Source of the DNA: Plasmopara viticola
Taxonomy: Eukaryota > Oomycota > Peronosporomycetes > Peronosporales > Peronosporaceae
Assembly: GCA_001695595.3 (NCBI GenBank)
Contig: MBPM02000021.1
Coordinates: forward strand, 496,001-560,000
Direction: 5' to 3'
Length of the DNA: 64,000 bases
Below, in pieces: positions 46,579 to 57,805 of this stretch; the stretch's first letter is position 1; each line of letters starts with the position of its first letter. A model generated the notes under the pieces. That model did not search any database. It had not been told where the DNA came from and saw only the letters and a program-made list of their open reading frames with translations. A program made the position numbers and the translations under genes.

Positions 46579-48231
46579 ATGGCTGTGGCACAAGACATGG
46601 CGCAATTGCGCACCGCCTTGAGCGCCAGCGACAAGCAGACGCAGAGTTTCCTTCACCCACTCCTTCCTCTACGTGGTGTCCAGGAGTTGCTGTTGACGTT
46701 CGTGCGGGACCCGTCTCGGTCGTTCGAGGACTGGGTTTGGGACCCTCAAGTGCGAGAAACACTCCTACACATGCGCAACGTTGAACCACAGTCGCACGGT
46801 GAGGGCGAAAATCTCGACCAATGGTATACGCAAGCAGCCAAGGAGCATCTGGAGGCGATAACGCTTCAAAATCCGGACGACGTGACATCGCCAGAGTATC
46901 TAGAGGAGGCAGATAAGGCACAGAGCGATGGCAAAGTAAAATTTAGCGAAAAGAATTATTACGCTGCTAAAAATGCGTTTTTAAAAAGCCTTGCGGCTGT
47001 GTTAAAACACCAGCAGAGTGAATATTATGGAAACTCGGTCCCGGCAGCGGAATGGGACGACGTTGACATGCAAGAACGATTCGTGACGCTTTGTAATAAT
47101 ATCGCGGTCTGCGGTCTGAAGATGAAAGATCTATCGGTGATTAATGAGTATGCGACCAAAGCGTTGGCAGTCGACAAAACATCGACGAAAGCACTATATG
47201 CCATGGCCAAGCTGCGGCTGTTGGAACATCGGTTCAATGAGGCGGGTGAAGTCGTTAACAGGGCCTTAATGAGTCATCCAGACAAGGCACTGTTTTTAAA
47301 CCTACGCAAAGAGATTGAAGCAGCAGTACGAAAGTATGCAATGGAGCAAGCAGAATTGTCTGAGATAAGAGCGAAGCAGTTGATTGCAGCTGCGGATGCA
47401 ATTAAGGAAGAACCGGCTTGGACGAAGGAGGAGCGTGAAGAGCAATTAAAGCAAGAAGCACAAAAAAAATTCGATGCAATCCCGCTCCCGACCCGAGAAG
47501 ACGACATGTTTGCTGCGGCAAGAGTGAATGATTACTTAACAAAGATCAAGCAGACAATGTTGGTGGACCTTCGTTCTTGCCACAATGCGGAGCTGGGCGA
47601 AAAGACTTTGTTTGAGTGTACGATTGTGAATGGTACGACAGGGGAAGTTCTTGCAAGTCGTGTGCAAGGTAATTCGAAGAAGATGGCAAAGAACGACGCA
47701 TGCAAACTTGTGATTGAAAAGTTGTGGCATGATAAGCAAGAAGCTGGCAAGCTGACGTCGGAAGACGTGTCGTATTTGGAGCTGTTCAAGCGTGCCAAGG
47801 CCAATAATCAGCCGCTTATGAGTGACGTTGAACCACCAAGAGTGACCCAGCCAGCAGCTGACAATAAACCACAGTTGCCCATTCGAGTGAGTTGGATGGA
47901 GCGGCAGCTGCAACCGTTACCGTTATTAAATCAATTGTCGCAGCGTGGACATCTTCAAACTCGCTTTGATATGGAAGACGTGTCGCCTAATAAAGAAGTG
48001 ACGGAGTTCAAGTGCACGGGTTTTTTGAACGGCAAAGAGATTGCGACTGCAAACGCAATAAGCAAGAAAAAAGCCCGCGCAGAAGTTGCGAAACAAATGC
48101 TTGCTGCTGCATTTGAACAGAAGTTGCTACTCGTATACGACGGATCTATTGACGAGGATGAAAACGGCAATGAAGCTCAAGACAGCAAGGAGAACGAAAA
48201 ATCTGACCTGATGCTGGCGCACAAAGAATAA
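46579..48231 (+). CDS. TPR-like and double dsRNA-binding-domain protein, 550 aa
   Basis: Single-exon protein combining helical tetratricopeptide-like repeats with two dsRNA-binding folds. The TPR-like region covers about residues 100-250: an ADKAQSDGKVKFSEKNYYAAKNAFLKSL helix pair, the NNIAVCGLKMKDLSVINEYATKAL pair and a KALYAMAKLRLLEHRFNEAGEVVNRAL pair, arranged as in FKBP/CHIP-type TPRs. A charged coiled linker follows (about 250-305). dsRBD1 spans about 315-383, with the strand FECTIVNG and the final-helix motif SKKMAKNDACKLVIEKL. dsRBD2 spans about 447-513, with FKCTGFLNGK and SKKKARAEVAKQMLAAA. ATG at 46579 is the first true start; three codons further upstream only a GTG is available. 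The likely role is an adaptor linking dsRNA or structured RNA to a protein partner; no RNase or helicase part is present. Confidence 0.85.
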   Translation: MAVAQDMAQLRTALSASDKQTQSFLHPLLPLRGVQELLLTFVRDPSRSFEDWVWDPQVRETLLHMRNVEPQSHGEGENLDQWYTQAAKEHLEAITLQNPDDVTSPEYLEEADKAQSDGKVKFSEKNYYAAKNAFLKSLAAVLKHQQSEYYGNSVPAAEWDDVDMQERFVTLCNNIAVCGLKMKDLSVINEYATKALAVDKTSTKALYAMAKLRLLEHRFNEAGEVVNRALMSHPDKALFLNLRKEIEAAVRKYAMEQAELSEIRAKQLIAAADAIKEEPAWTKEEREEQLKQEAQKKFDAIPLPTREDDMFAAARVNDYLTKIKQTMLVDLRSCHNAELGEKTLFECTIVNGTTGEVLASRVQGNSKKMAKNDACKLVIEKLWHDKQEAGKLTSEDVSYLELFKRAKANNQPLMSDVEPPRVTQPAADNKPQLPIRVSWMERQLQPLPLLNQLSQRGHLQTRFDMEDVSPNKEVTEFKCTGFLNGKEIATANAISKKKARAEVAKQMLAAAFEQKLLLVYDGSIDEDENGNEAQDSKENEKSDLMLAHKE

Positions 48232-48460
48232 CCTTCTACTATTAAATCATGCAAGATCAAGGTCGTTTTCTGGATAGGTTGCTCTGCGTATCCTGTGCCT
48301 ACTTTGGTCCTCATGTACTGGATAAATGCTCAAGTCTCGTTCTATATAGCTCCGAGGTGTGCTTCTTGATTGTTTCCATGTCCTTCGCTGCTAAAGTACA
48401 AATTCGGTGCCCCACGCATCATGCCTTTTCCCTAACTAAATGTGCCAAACTTGTCAAATC
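48232..48460. other. Convergent 3' intergenic spacer
   Basis: Separates the convergent ends of the TPR-dsRBD gene and the RNASEK-like gene. Holds their 3' UTRs; nothing else recognised. Confidence 0.5.
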
Positions 48461-49079
48461 TTAGTCGACGTGGACGTCAAGCGAGAGCTGGTACACTTTC
48501 TGAGCCCGTCGTGCCCGCAAGAAGTACATAATACTCGTGCCAAAGACGCACATATACAGGAACGCTGCTAGAAAAATACTCGTTGCCAGCGACGACTTTG
48601 GCTTTCCATGCGGTGGTTTGACCTTTATATAGAGTGAGTTGCTGCTTACGATGCAGCCCACAATGAGCTAGCAAACACATGCGAAAATAGTTCCCGTCAA
48701 CGAGAATAATGTACGAAAGACTCCACCAAGTACACGTACCAGCAGCAAAAAGCCAGAAAACGAGAAAATCGCACAGCATATGATACCTATTCAGGGCAAG
48801 CGACCGATTCAGTCAACCTGATCACATGGCAAGAGCAGATCGCAGCAAAATACCCGGATGCGTCTGCGGTCCTTGGCTCGACCCTTGCGCCAGCAACTCT
48901 TCAAGATCTGCAGTGTCGCCAAGATCGCTCACGTCACTCCCGGGCGAGCCGACGTTAAGGTGCTTGAGGTTGGCATAGCCAGCTTTTCCTCCGCTAACGA
49001 CTGACACAATATCCGCCCGGTCAAACGTTGCAGTCATCTCCTTGCGCAGGCCGCCGTAGACATCCTTCAAGCGCGACAT
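48461..49079 (-). CDS. Two-helix membrane protein, RNASEK-like, 159 aa, three exons
   Basis: Exons 49079-48854, 48786-48740 and 48667-48461 with introns of 67 nt (GTATTT donor) and 72 nt (GTACGT donor, GCTAG acceptor). The joined frame is 159 codons and each single frame on its own stops early. The soluble N terminus (about 75 residues, acidic and Gly/Ser-rich) precedes TM1 (IICCAIFSFSGFLLLLIVG), a short loop with PPHGKPK, TM2 (LATSIFLAAFLYMCVFGTSI) and a basic C-terminal RARRAQK. The pattern of a Cys-Ser-Gly helix, then a second helix with an Ala-Ala-x-Leu-Tyr motif followed by basic residues, resembles RNASEK, a small V-ATPase-associated membrane protein needed for endosomal acidification. 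The N-terminal extension is longer than in animals. The gene model is better supported than the family name. Confidence 0.7.
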
Positions 49080-52009
49080 GACAAACACAGCACGCACGTT
49101 TAGGTCAGAGCGAAGACTAAGCTAGTATACGCGCTGTGGGTTTCGATTATGAGCGCCACGTGCGTCAGCCACGACGAAAATAGAACGAAGTAACGGAGGC
49201 TACTTACGACTGACCCCGAACGAGGGGGCGGCTGGATGTCGGCTATTTTCCTGGTTGCGTTAGCGACTGCTAAAAAGCGGGATGACGTGGTGCGGCACTG
49301 GGATCGACAGACCACAACACCGGCGACAAAAAGGAATGCTCTGCCGTACAGTCACGGACGGTACAGACCAGAAATCTGATTCTATCAGCCAATCCTGACG
49401 TGTAGCAACTCACGCAATTTTCTCCAAGCAGACAAAATTTGTTTTGCTTTCAGTCAAATATTTAGCGATAAATTAATTTGGGAATGACGTAAAATGGAGT
49501 ATGCTGAACGTGCAGCTCGTATCTAAAAAAAGTTCGTGGTCATGTAATGTTCGCGATCATGTATCCGACCTTTTCTCCATGTTTAAAGCCAGAACGAGTC
49601 GCTGGTCGCTATACGCCTGACCTTTAAAGATTGTTTTTGATATCAAGCGCAGAGAGGCTTTTGTAATTATTTGCTAGGAAGAAGCGTAAGTTCAAATCTC
49701 TCACCACGTACTGCTTCTTTGATAACTCACCAGTCCTGGATATTGCGACTAACTCATTTCGCGCGCTACATTATCTCCATCAACATTATTACTTCTTGAG
49801 TCCATTTAAGACCTAATGAAATTTCTATCAGTCAATAGCTATCGTTATGACTTGTGCCGAATCTTAGAGAACAAGCTATATGAGCTTCTATAGTACTTTG
49901 AAAACATGGGACTTCATCTTGACCAAAATTCTTGTCTGCACGTAGTGTACCATGGAGATTGTTCAGTCGCAAGTTGTGCAATCTTGAGTCGACATCAGTC
50001 TCAAGACACGAGCTGATTTCACAGTGTCCAAGTACCTCGCAACATTGTTTGAATACGCTATGCCGTTCATTGATGTCGCACAATAAACTCCCCTCGGTGA
50101 TGTACGAGTTTGCTCGGCGAAAGACTCGTCGTCGACTACCAGATGATTATGATTGTGCAATCTAAGGTCCGCAACACCATTGCAGCGGCTACCAAAGACC
50201 TCAGGAGGAGCTATTCTTGTGCCCCCCCACGGCTCAAACCGTAGCACAATGAAGCAAAGTCTTGCCGAAGACATTGATAAACCAATCAAAAGTGTCTACG
50301 ATATTAGGGCAATTGTGCGGAAGCGAATTATCAGATCTCCATTATAAAGTTCCGCTTAACGCGATCTTGGGTTCGACTTCGCAGGCGAAAAATACTCTCC
50401 AGGCTCTCACCTTCTTAATTGAGGAGAGCAAGAGGACGGCGAAGTGTTTGGTACAATGCGTGCTTTCTGCTTCGATGTCAGTTGCGCCCACCAGACGCAG
50501 ATGCGACCCATAATTTGGGAATCGGTAAAGACGGTAACATTGAGTGCTTTGCAAAGAGATACACTGGTTGATACAACTCTTCGATTTCGAGTTATGTCAA
50601 CTAGTTTTCGAGTCTCAAGCATGAAAGTGCCTAATTTTTGATTTTGCTCTCGTGGATGGTTCTGCGTACGACTCGGCTCCAACACTTCTGCAAAATGCGG
50701 GTTTAAATTACTCACAAAGTGTGTTCGAATTAGTTCGAGCGTACAAATTAGATCTCGTTTGGCTTTAACCCCAAATGGCCCAAAAGCGTTCACCTTTAAA
50801 CCAGCAACAGGTTTTTTGCATAATGTCAAATTTCTTAATTTATACTTTGGTCTGTTATAATGTCACATCTAATTAAGAAATTAGTTTGATCTTAGCCCTG
50901 GATACTGAGTCAGCTAAGTTTGATCACCGTACGGCTGGTTCATTTGAAGATGTATGGTCAGGTGATGCTATGGTCTCAATATCGAGTAACAATTATATTT
51001 GCTATCACCCAGACGAATTATGAGTTTAAATTAAGACGCCGTATTTGTGCTCTTCAAAGTGGTTCATAACTTTGGCTTGATACAGTCTTAAAACGGATCA
51101 TCATAGCCGAAAGCGATAAAGACCAAGTCAGTGTCCATCCTTCGTAAAAGCGATTGGAGCAGAATTCTATGCAGACATAGTAAAGCTGAAGCATGCGAGG
51201 CTCGGCAAGATGATAGGTAGCTATCGACGAACGGGTTGAACTTAATTTTGGGTCAGCGCTTTCTCATCGTGATGTCCGCCTTATTGAGCTCCTCGAGACC
51301 TTGGAACGTAAATTTTACTTCTTTGTTCAAAATAGCTTCGTTGCTCGACTCATACTCAGCCACTTTGTGTCCATTCCAGATCGCTCGAGAGCACTGTCAC
51401 CTACCAAGTTCATCATCCCAGCAATTATTGCCTTCGACTTATCATTAATACCCTCTCGTTGAGCATTTGATACAGCTTTCGTTAGAGGGCGAAAGTCTTA
51501 AAAGAGTTGGCTTGACGAAGCAGGAAGTCTTGGTTATCTCCATGCCATGAGAGAGATACCGCTTGAGCAAAGAAGTATAGATGAGAGTCTTTTCACCAAA
51601 ATATATACTGATTAACTTGCAAGCTGGTTTTGCTCGACTTCGCTTGCGCACCTCATTGTGGCCGAACATGTGCTCCCCAATGACGCTCTAATTCGTACAC
51701 TCGATCAGTACATTCTCGAAAATTGGAGTCATCTCACCAAAGTACTGCTTAAGATGTTCTGGTGATCGAATAATACGCTAAAAAGAGCCGGATACCTTGT
51801 CTACTTTGATGTCATCGATGATAGCATCATACGCTCAAACCGCAGTGCTCCTACGTTCAACCTTGTGTATTTATCAATATCCTAAGATGATAAAACTGTA
51901 CCTGCTTTAGTATACTTAAACGCTTCAATCACTCGTTACTACTTCAATGTGCCATCTTTCATTATACTAAGCATGATTAGTCTTAGTATGAAAATTCAAA
52001 AATTAACTA
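49080..52009. other. Gene-poor flank, decayed retroelement possible
   Basis: The first 150 bp should hold the promoter of the RNASEK-like gene; a GCTCATAATCGA stretch on the minus strand weakly resembles the oomycete initiator. Between 50000 and 51700 the minus strand has several overlapping broken frames, such as 50407-50829, with retroelement-like amino-acid character, but no catalytic motif was found, so no type is assigned. Confidence 0.35.
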
Positions 52010-52232
52010 AATTTTGAGCTTCGTTTCCCTTCCCAGATTGCTTCGATCATTTATCTCCGCATCTGATGGTCCTTATTCTCCATTATCTACAATTACAATT
52101 ACATTCTAGCCGCGAATCATTATTGCGTTCATTTCGCCGATCCACACCTATGCTTTTTTTCAAATCTTAAACATTCTTTACACTTCAACTCGTTAGCTAA
52201 ATGCTTAGAAGGATTTCGTTTGTACACAAGTC

Positions 52233-52250
52233 GGTTCACTCTCTTTTTTG
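52233..52250 (+). promoter_or_regulatory. Decayed initiator of the pseudogene copy
   Basis: GGTTCACTCTCTTTTTTG occupies the same place relative to the ATG (52271) as GGCTCACATTTTTTTTTG does in the intact paralogue (initiator near 61034). Homologous sequence continues some 200 bp further upstream, so the duplicated segment includes the promoter. Confidence 0.5.
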
Positions 52251-53086
52251 ATTCGTTCAAATTTTCCTCAATGCAGCCCAATCAACAAAAGACGAACTTT
52301 CAAGGCACTGTGCGGTCGATGGCTGAACGAAAGATACAACACGCTACCGGTTTCTCGAACTCAATCTCCAAATTCGATCGCAAAAATATTTACGTTGTGC
52401 GAGTCTACTTAACTTTATTGCCTGCAACGTGGAAAAATATGGCACTGATCAAAGCAAAAGATTATAAATTGGAAAGCGTTTTCCGCTCGCCGTCTTTTGG
52501 TGCTTGTTGCTGCGTTCCAGTATGTTATTTTCCTGATGCAAGGTCTTTGGGGTTGAACCTTTCACTTCATCTTTAAGTGCGGTATGCACATGAAACAATC
52601 CAGATCGAGACAGCAATCCGTGAAAGATGTGCTAGTAGGGGATGAAAGGCCATGCAATTACGTTCTCGAAAAGGACATAAAAGTATCGATGTCCAGCAAC
52701 TTGTACAAATATAAATTCTCCACTGGCGTATATATATTTAGAAATTGTGAGGGCTAGATATAAGCTATAATTGACGGATCTAGCGCTTGTCGCTGTAGTC
52801 GCCGATTGTATGTATACCGAGTTGATGAGAAATCATCCAACGAATGTACACCTTTTCAACGTGATAGGCTCTCGCAAAATCCCGGTAAGCAAGAGTTAAG
52901 TTGACGGGCTGCTTGGGCTAGCTTGCAGACTAAATAATGCGATGTGGTATTACCGGGCAACACCGTTTTAGTAAGATTCGAGTCGACGCGCATTAACGCT
53001 GGAGGTTTACGGATTCATTCGAATAATAGACGACAGCCGCAGCTTTTCCAGGGAATATCAATAGACCTCGTCCGACATTTACTCAC

Positions 53087-53294
53087 TGATAAGTAGACGG
53101 TATATTGGAAAGTATATTAATCACACTGTTATCTCCCATGCGGTATTTATACCGTTTGAGAAGCTTTGACAGTCTGTTCTAGAACATTCATACTCCATCA
53201 TGGCTCATCAGATGTCCCGTCACTTGGTCGTCCTCAACCCATCATGGGTTGACTACCACCAAGTGACGTACCAACGACAGTGCTCCTCCTAACA
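53087..53294 (-). repeat. Copia LTR (3' LTR in element orientation), internally deleted
   Basis: 208-bp LTR of the copia element, which reads leftwards. Starts TGATAAGTAGACGG and ends CTCCTAACA on the plus strand, and is adjoined at 53082-53086 by the target duplication CTCAC. It lacks about 175 bp of the middle part of its partner (57423-57805). Like its partner it has a 47-bp near-palindrome (53220-53266) around the sequence CCCATCATGGG. Confidence 0.85.
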
Positions 53295-53309
53295 CTCCCA
53301 CTCACTGTT

Positions 53310-54860
53310 GTTGCTCTCTCGGCTTGCTTGCTGTGATGCTCTTGCCGGTACGGAGATACTCGTGTCGCTTGGTGCCGAGTGTCTTCGTGAGGTTTTCAGC
53401 CAGATGAAACTGCGTTTACATGTAGGCCACCTTGATCTCATCTAATGTGCCTCTTTCTCTGATAAAATGGTGGCGAAGATCCACGTGTTTCGTGCGTGCG
53501 TGGTGTCCATTGTTCGTGGCGAGTGCGATTGCTCCTTGGTTGTCTTAATATTTGCAGTGGGAAAGTTCTGTGCGTATTCAAGGTCTGACATCATCATACG
53601 TCCCATAGCACTTCTTGAGTACATAAACTCAATGTCATATACTCGGCTTCGGTAGTGCTCAACGCTACAGTACGCTGATACTTCGACTTGAATACTACAG
53701 GTCCATTGTTGAGTATCAAAATGACACCAGACACCGAGCGCCGATTGTCTATATAACTCCGTCACTATACGCAGTGAGCTGTTGTTGAATGGGTTGATAA
53801 CTGTAGTGGATTTCGAGGTTACTTGTCGTGAGGAGGTGGCGCAGTACTTTGATCAGTGCCTTCCAGTGTTGAGTGCCTGGGTTGGAAGCGAAACATCTCA
53901 ATTGACTCAATGGAAACGATGCGCCAAGTCTTGTGGTTGCCACAACGAACATTAGCCGTCCAAGTAGCTGGCGGTATGGGATTTGACTCATGGCTTCTCT
54001 CTCTGCATACGGCTTTAGGCTGTCGTCGCCTGACAACTTGGTACTTATGTCACATGGGTTGGCCGTAGGACGAGCGTATACTTGGCAGACCATCCCGGCG
54101 GTCTCATGGATGTAGTTTCGTTGTGTGGTATATAATTCTCATTTCTTACTGTTCTCGTTGATATTCATGACGAGTAGTCGTTTGACTGGACCGAGATCCT
54201 CTATTTAGAAGCGCTGACCTATTGCGTTCTTGATTTGTTGGATCACGTTTTGTGACTTCGCAGCCACTATCAGAACATCAGCATAAAGACACACATACGC
54301 CCGGTGATCACTGTCTTTCTTGTAGACGGACCTATCATCACCACATGCGACGAGATTATTTTCCAACAATGAATTGTGGGTGGCTTTGTTCCAAGCGCTT
54401 GCAGCTTGCTTCAGTCCGTACAGTGCACGTTTGAGCTTGAGAACGTTTCCTCGCTCGATGTTCATTCCCTTCGGTGGCTCAAGATACACCTCTTCATCAT
54501 TCTGATAAAAAGGGTCAACATCGACTTGGTCTATGATATATCCCGCCGCACAACACACTAGAATTAGTATCCTAATGGAGTTCATGTTGGCTACTGCTGC
54601 ATATGACTCGAAGAAGTCTACACAGAATATCTGTAGGAACCCTAGTGCCACTAATCGCGCTTTGTATCGTCCATCAGTCTTTCTTGCCTAGACCCGCTTG
54701 CAGCCAACAGTCTTCAATTTAGGTTGGCGCTTGACGGGTGTCCATGTCTTGTTTCACTCGTGTGCCTCGAATTCTTTCATAATGGCTTTGATCTAGTGCT
54801 GGCTCTCTGGCCTCTTCGTACGATCGTGGAAGATTTCGTGCTGCCATGGCAACCTCTGCC
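53310..54860 (-). pseudogene. Copia reverse transcriptase and RNase H remains
   Basis: Minus-strand fragments. The RT part (54205-54651) has GYIIDQVDVDPFYQNDEEVYLEPPKGM, LKLKRALYGLKQAASAWN and a corrupted catalytic box YADV in place of YVDD. The RNase H side (53749-54093) shows PYRQLLGRLMFVVATTR and LRCFASNPGTQHWKALIKVLRHL. The C-terminal end near 53400-53480 retains the HHFIRE motif typical of copia RNase H. Frameshifts separate the parts. Confidence 0.88.
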
Positions 54861-54861
54861 A

Positions 54862-55568
54862 TCAAAGCCGAATCACTATATCCAACCATGAACGTTTGGT
54901 CGCCCTTTCGCTGTCCTTACTCCCACTGTTGTCGTTGTTCTCATCGTACACAACGATGTCACCTCCGTTATTGTCCTCCACACTACCTTCGATCATGAGT
55001 AGGTTTGGTTGTTCAATCCTTGGTGCATCTCTAATTTTTTCTCGTTGCACAGGTCCATCTCTCTCACAGAGCACGTTAGCAAGAACACGTCGTTCGAACT
55101 TAGGGCGGCTCTTACGTGTGACATGAGGTCGGAAAACCATCGCGTTGGAGTCGACTTGGTCATTATAGTAGAGTTCTCGATGGCGAGGTCCTTACTGGAT
55201 CTGTCGCGGGTTCTCCCGGTGTCGGAGAATATCGTGATATCCGTGTATCCACGTGGTTTACTGACAACTATTTCATGGCTATCATTCGATGTGCCCATCT
55301 TGACATCGAAGTCGGCCGGTTCTTTTTCCATCATCACATTACCATTGACATCCTGTAGATCATTAGGTACCCAGTCAACCCCGTCATCGTCCTTAGACTT
55401 GATCACCAGTGTTCTCATCACTGCTTTGTCTGTGTTGTCTTCATATATGCCGCCTACGTCTCGTTCATCAAGTGCGACCGTTGGACTCATTTTGACAGTG
55501 TTCGTCTCTCTTCGCATCAAACTTCGTGCGCTTGGAATCATCGATATGTGCATAACCCAACGTTCCAA
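54862..55568 (-). pseudogene. Copia integrase-RT linker remains
   Basis: Acidic, Asp/Asn/Ser-rich frames between the integrase and RT remains correspond to the variable linker of copia polyproteins. There is no catalytic motif. The frame changes at about 54990-55140. Confidence 0.6.
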
Positions 55569-55650
55569 CTACGCGCAGATGCTGAAGCTGTGGTATCATT
55601 GAGTAGCACAACTCAAAAGGAGGCATGGTCTTGCTGTTGCTGTTTGTGCT

Positions 55651-56264
55651 TTAATTAATTATGTACACTGCCGTGTTCACGGCATTGGCCCACCACTTCG
55701 TAGCTACACATTTGTAGTGCATCATACTTCTGGCTTTCTCTACAATTATTTGAATCATGCGCTCCGCAATGCAATTCTGCTGCGGGCTGGACAGCACAGT
55801 CTTCTGATGCGCAATCCCATTCTTTTTACAGAACGCTGTCAGTCGCTTGTTCTTGTATTCGCCACCGTTAATAGTACGCAGGACTTTGATCGTCGTTCCA
55901 CACTGTTGCTCCATCGCATTTTTGTACTCGATGAGCTTTGATGGTACTTCACTCTTCGCTTTCGAAAATACAAAGTTACAAGTCCAGTATAATCGTCCAC
56001 GAAGGTCATCACATAGCGTGACCCACCAGTGGTTATTATTTTCATTGGTCCAATGACGTCTGAGTGGGCAAGTTGCAGCGATTGCGTTGTCTTCATCTTC
56101 GACTCTTTGGGAAAGGTAGCCACAGTCATCTTGCCTTGAAGGCATCCACCACAGAGTTTTCGTATACGGCCGTCGTCACGTTTGGTAGCCCTTCGGTGGC
56201 CGTTTGCATTTACTCGCAGTTGTTGTTGCTTGTGTGGCCAGTATTTGCGTGCTACAGCTCCCAC
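55651..56264 (-). pseudogene. Copia integrase remains
   Basis: Two overlapping minus-strand frames. The upstream one carries the Cys pair of the pre-integrase zinc finger (CGGCLQGKM) and the first catalytic Asp region (QLAHSDVIGPM ... MTFVDDYTGLV). After a frame change the other carries TINGGEYKNKRL, where the second catalytic Asp of the usual DNGGEY is replaced by Ile, and later HQKTVLSSPQQNCIAERMI near the catalytic Glu. The enzyme cannot be active. Confidence 0.88.
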
Positions 56265-56418
56265 TCGTTTCTCGTGCGCCGACTTAAATTGCGTTCTCCT
56301 GCTCCATCCTCAGCGTGTACACGTGACCATTGCGTTTGGCCAAGATCATAAGCTCATCATCTTTGTAAATTGCACAGTAAGTCTCACCGAATGAACGTCA
56401 TGCCCGTGTTGGACAATC

Positions 56419-57405
56419 TTAGCTATGGACAGCAGCTGTCTGACTAGCTCTGGGATGTGGAACACATATCACATGGCCACCATTGTTCCCTTCCCACAGA
56501 ACACTTTCTTGGCCGATGGCATCCATGCCAGCACCATCCGCAACACATACTTGGATGGGGTGTTTCAAATCAAGGTACTCATAAATTTCGTCTTTGGAAG
56601 GTGACATATGAGACGAGGCTCCACTATCCATTAATCATTCTTCTTTTTCTCCTGTGTGCACCGTAAATGCCATCTCTTTTCCGTTGTCCTTTTTGCATGA
56701 GGGACATTCAAACTGCTTGTGTCCCACTTTGTGACAGCGGTGGCATTCAACACGGAATGTTTGCTTCTTCTTTGCATTGTCCCCACTATTGCGTTGTTGG
56801 CGTGGGCTGCGTCCGCGACCATGAACACGACCGACTCGAAAAGCACCCTTGACGACTTGTTGTTTTTGCTTCCTCTCGTATTCCTTCAGGAGCTTCTCCT
56901 TGATATCCACCATCGCCACACCGACAAAGCTCTTAATGATCGCCACCAACATTTCATACTCAGCCGGTAAGCTACCAAGCAAAAAGTCACTTGGCGAGCT
57001 TCATCCATCACATCATCAACTGCCTTCATGCTTAGTACAAGCTCGTCGGAACGGTCGAGGTGGCTAGCCATACTGTTGCCCTCTTCCATACGAAATTTGT
57101 GCAGTCGCCGCAATTCTGAAGGTTTCGTTTATTGTAGTAGTCTCGCAGAGGATCTCAAACCTCTTTTGCAGTGCGTGCATGGCAATTCTTGGACTTGTGT
57201 GTAACCTCAATTCCTTGTACGATGATGGCGTAGTTTCCATTTTCTTGACCTACCAATCGACCGTCGTCTCGTCGTCTGACTTCATCTTTAGAACATGATT
57301 TAGGAGGCCCTTCCGCGTGCGCGTCATCTTCAAATCAACTTCCCAGTAATGATAGTTGTCATTTCCAAGTCGTCGGGTTTCTTCATCATTCTTTCCTTCT
57401 ACACA
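56419..57405 (-). pseudogene. Copia gag and protease remains
   Basis: The gag part (about 57405-56635) ends in a CCHC zinc knuckle CHRCHKVGHKQFEC preceded by an Arg-rich stretch. The protease follows directly with the active-site motif MDSGASSHMS near 56631. Early gag codons contain stops. The order gag-knuckle-protease is standard for copia. Confidence 0.88.
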
Positions 57406-57422
57406 CAATCAGAAAAGAAATT

Positions 57423-57805
57423 TGACAAGTGGACGGTAAATTGGAAGATATATTAATCCCACTGGTATCTCCCATGCGGTATTCATTATAACAATTTGGT
57501 TGTCGCAGAGCAGAATGGAAAGTAAATTCATAGTAATAAAGCAAACTGTCGGCTCTAACTCACTTGTAGCCACGTGTTCTTCTGTCTCGATATTCTAGAA
57601 TGTGACTATTTCTCTTATATGTCAAGTTGGCACATACTGTGGGACACCCAATTAGAGGCCGTTACATTCATAACGTTCGAGAAGCTCCGCCTGTCTGTTC
57701 TAAAACATCTATAATACATCATGTCTCATCAGATGTCCCGTCACTTGGTCGTCCTCAACCCATCATGGGTTGACGACTACCAAGTGATAGACCATCCTTT
57801 CAACA
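57423..57805 (-). repeat. Copia LTR (5' LTR in element orientation), 383 bp
   Basis: Starts TGACAAGTGGACGG and ends CCTTTCAACA on the plus strand, followed by the CTCAC target duplication at 57806-57810. A 47-bp near-perfect palindrome lies at 57741-57787; a palindrome in the same place of the other LTR shows it is an old feature of the family. It would fold into a hairpin at the start of the LTR RNA. Confidence 0.88.

Larger units (their letters stand above)
53087..57805 (-). mobile_element. Ty1/copia LTR retrotransposon, decayed, 4.7 kb
   Basis: Complete outline of a copia-type element in minus orientation: LTRs at 57423-57805 and 53087-53294, 5-bp target duplications CTCAC at 53082-53086 and 57806-57810, and the internal order gag, protease, integrase, reverse transcriptase, RNase H from right to left, which defines copia rather than gypsy. 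A purine-rich tract (GTGAGTGGGAG on the minus strand) adjoins the 3' LTR. Coding frames are broken many times and the two LTRs have diverged and lost sequence, so the element is dead and not recent. It interrupts the membrane-protein pseudogene. Confidence 0.93.

Noticed and set aside
50000..51700. Overlapping broken minus-strand frames considered as retroelement pol.
   Set aside because: No zinc knuckle, DSG, integrase or RT motif could be found, unlike the clear copia element at 53-57 kb.
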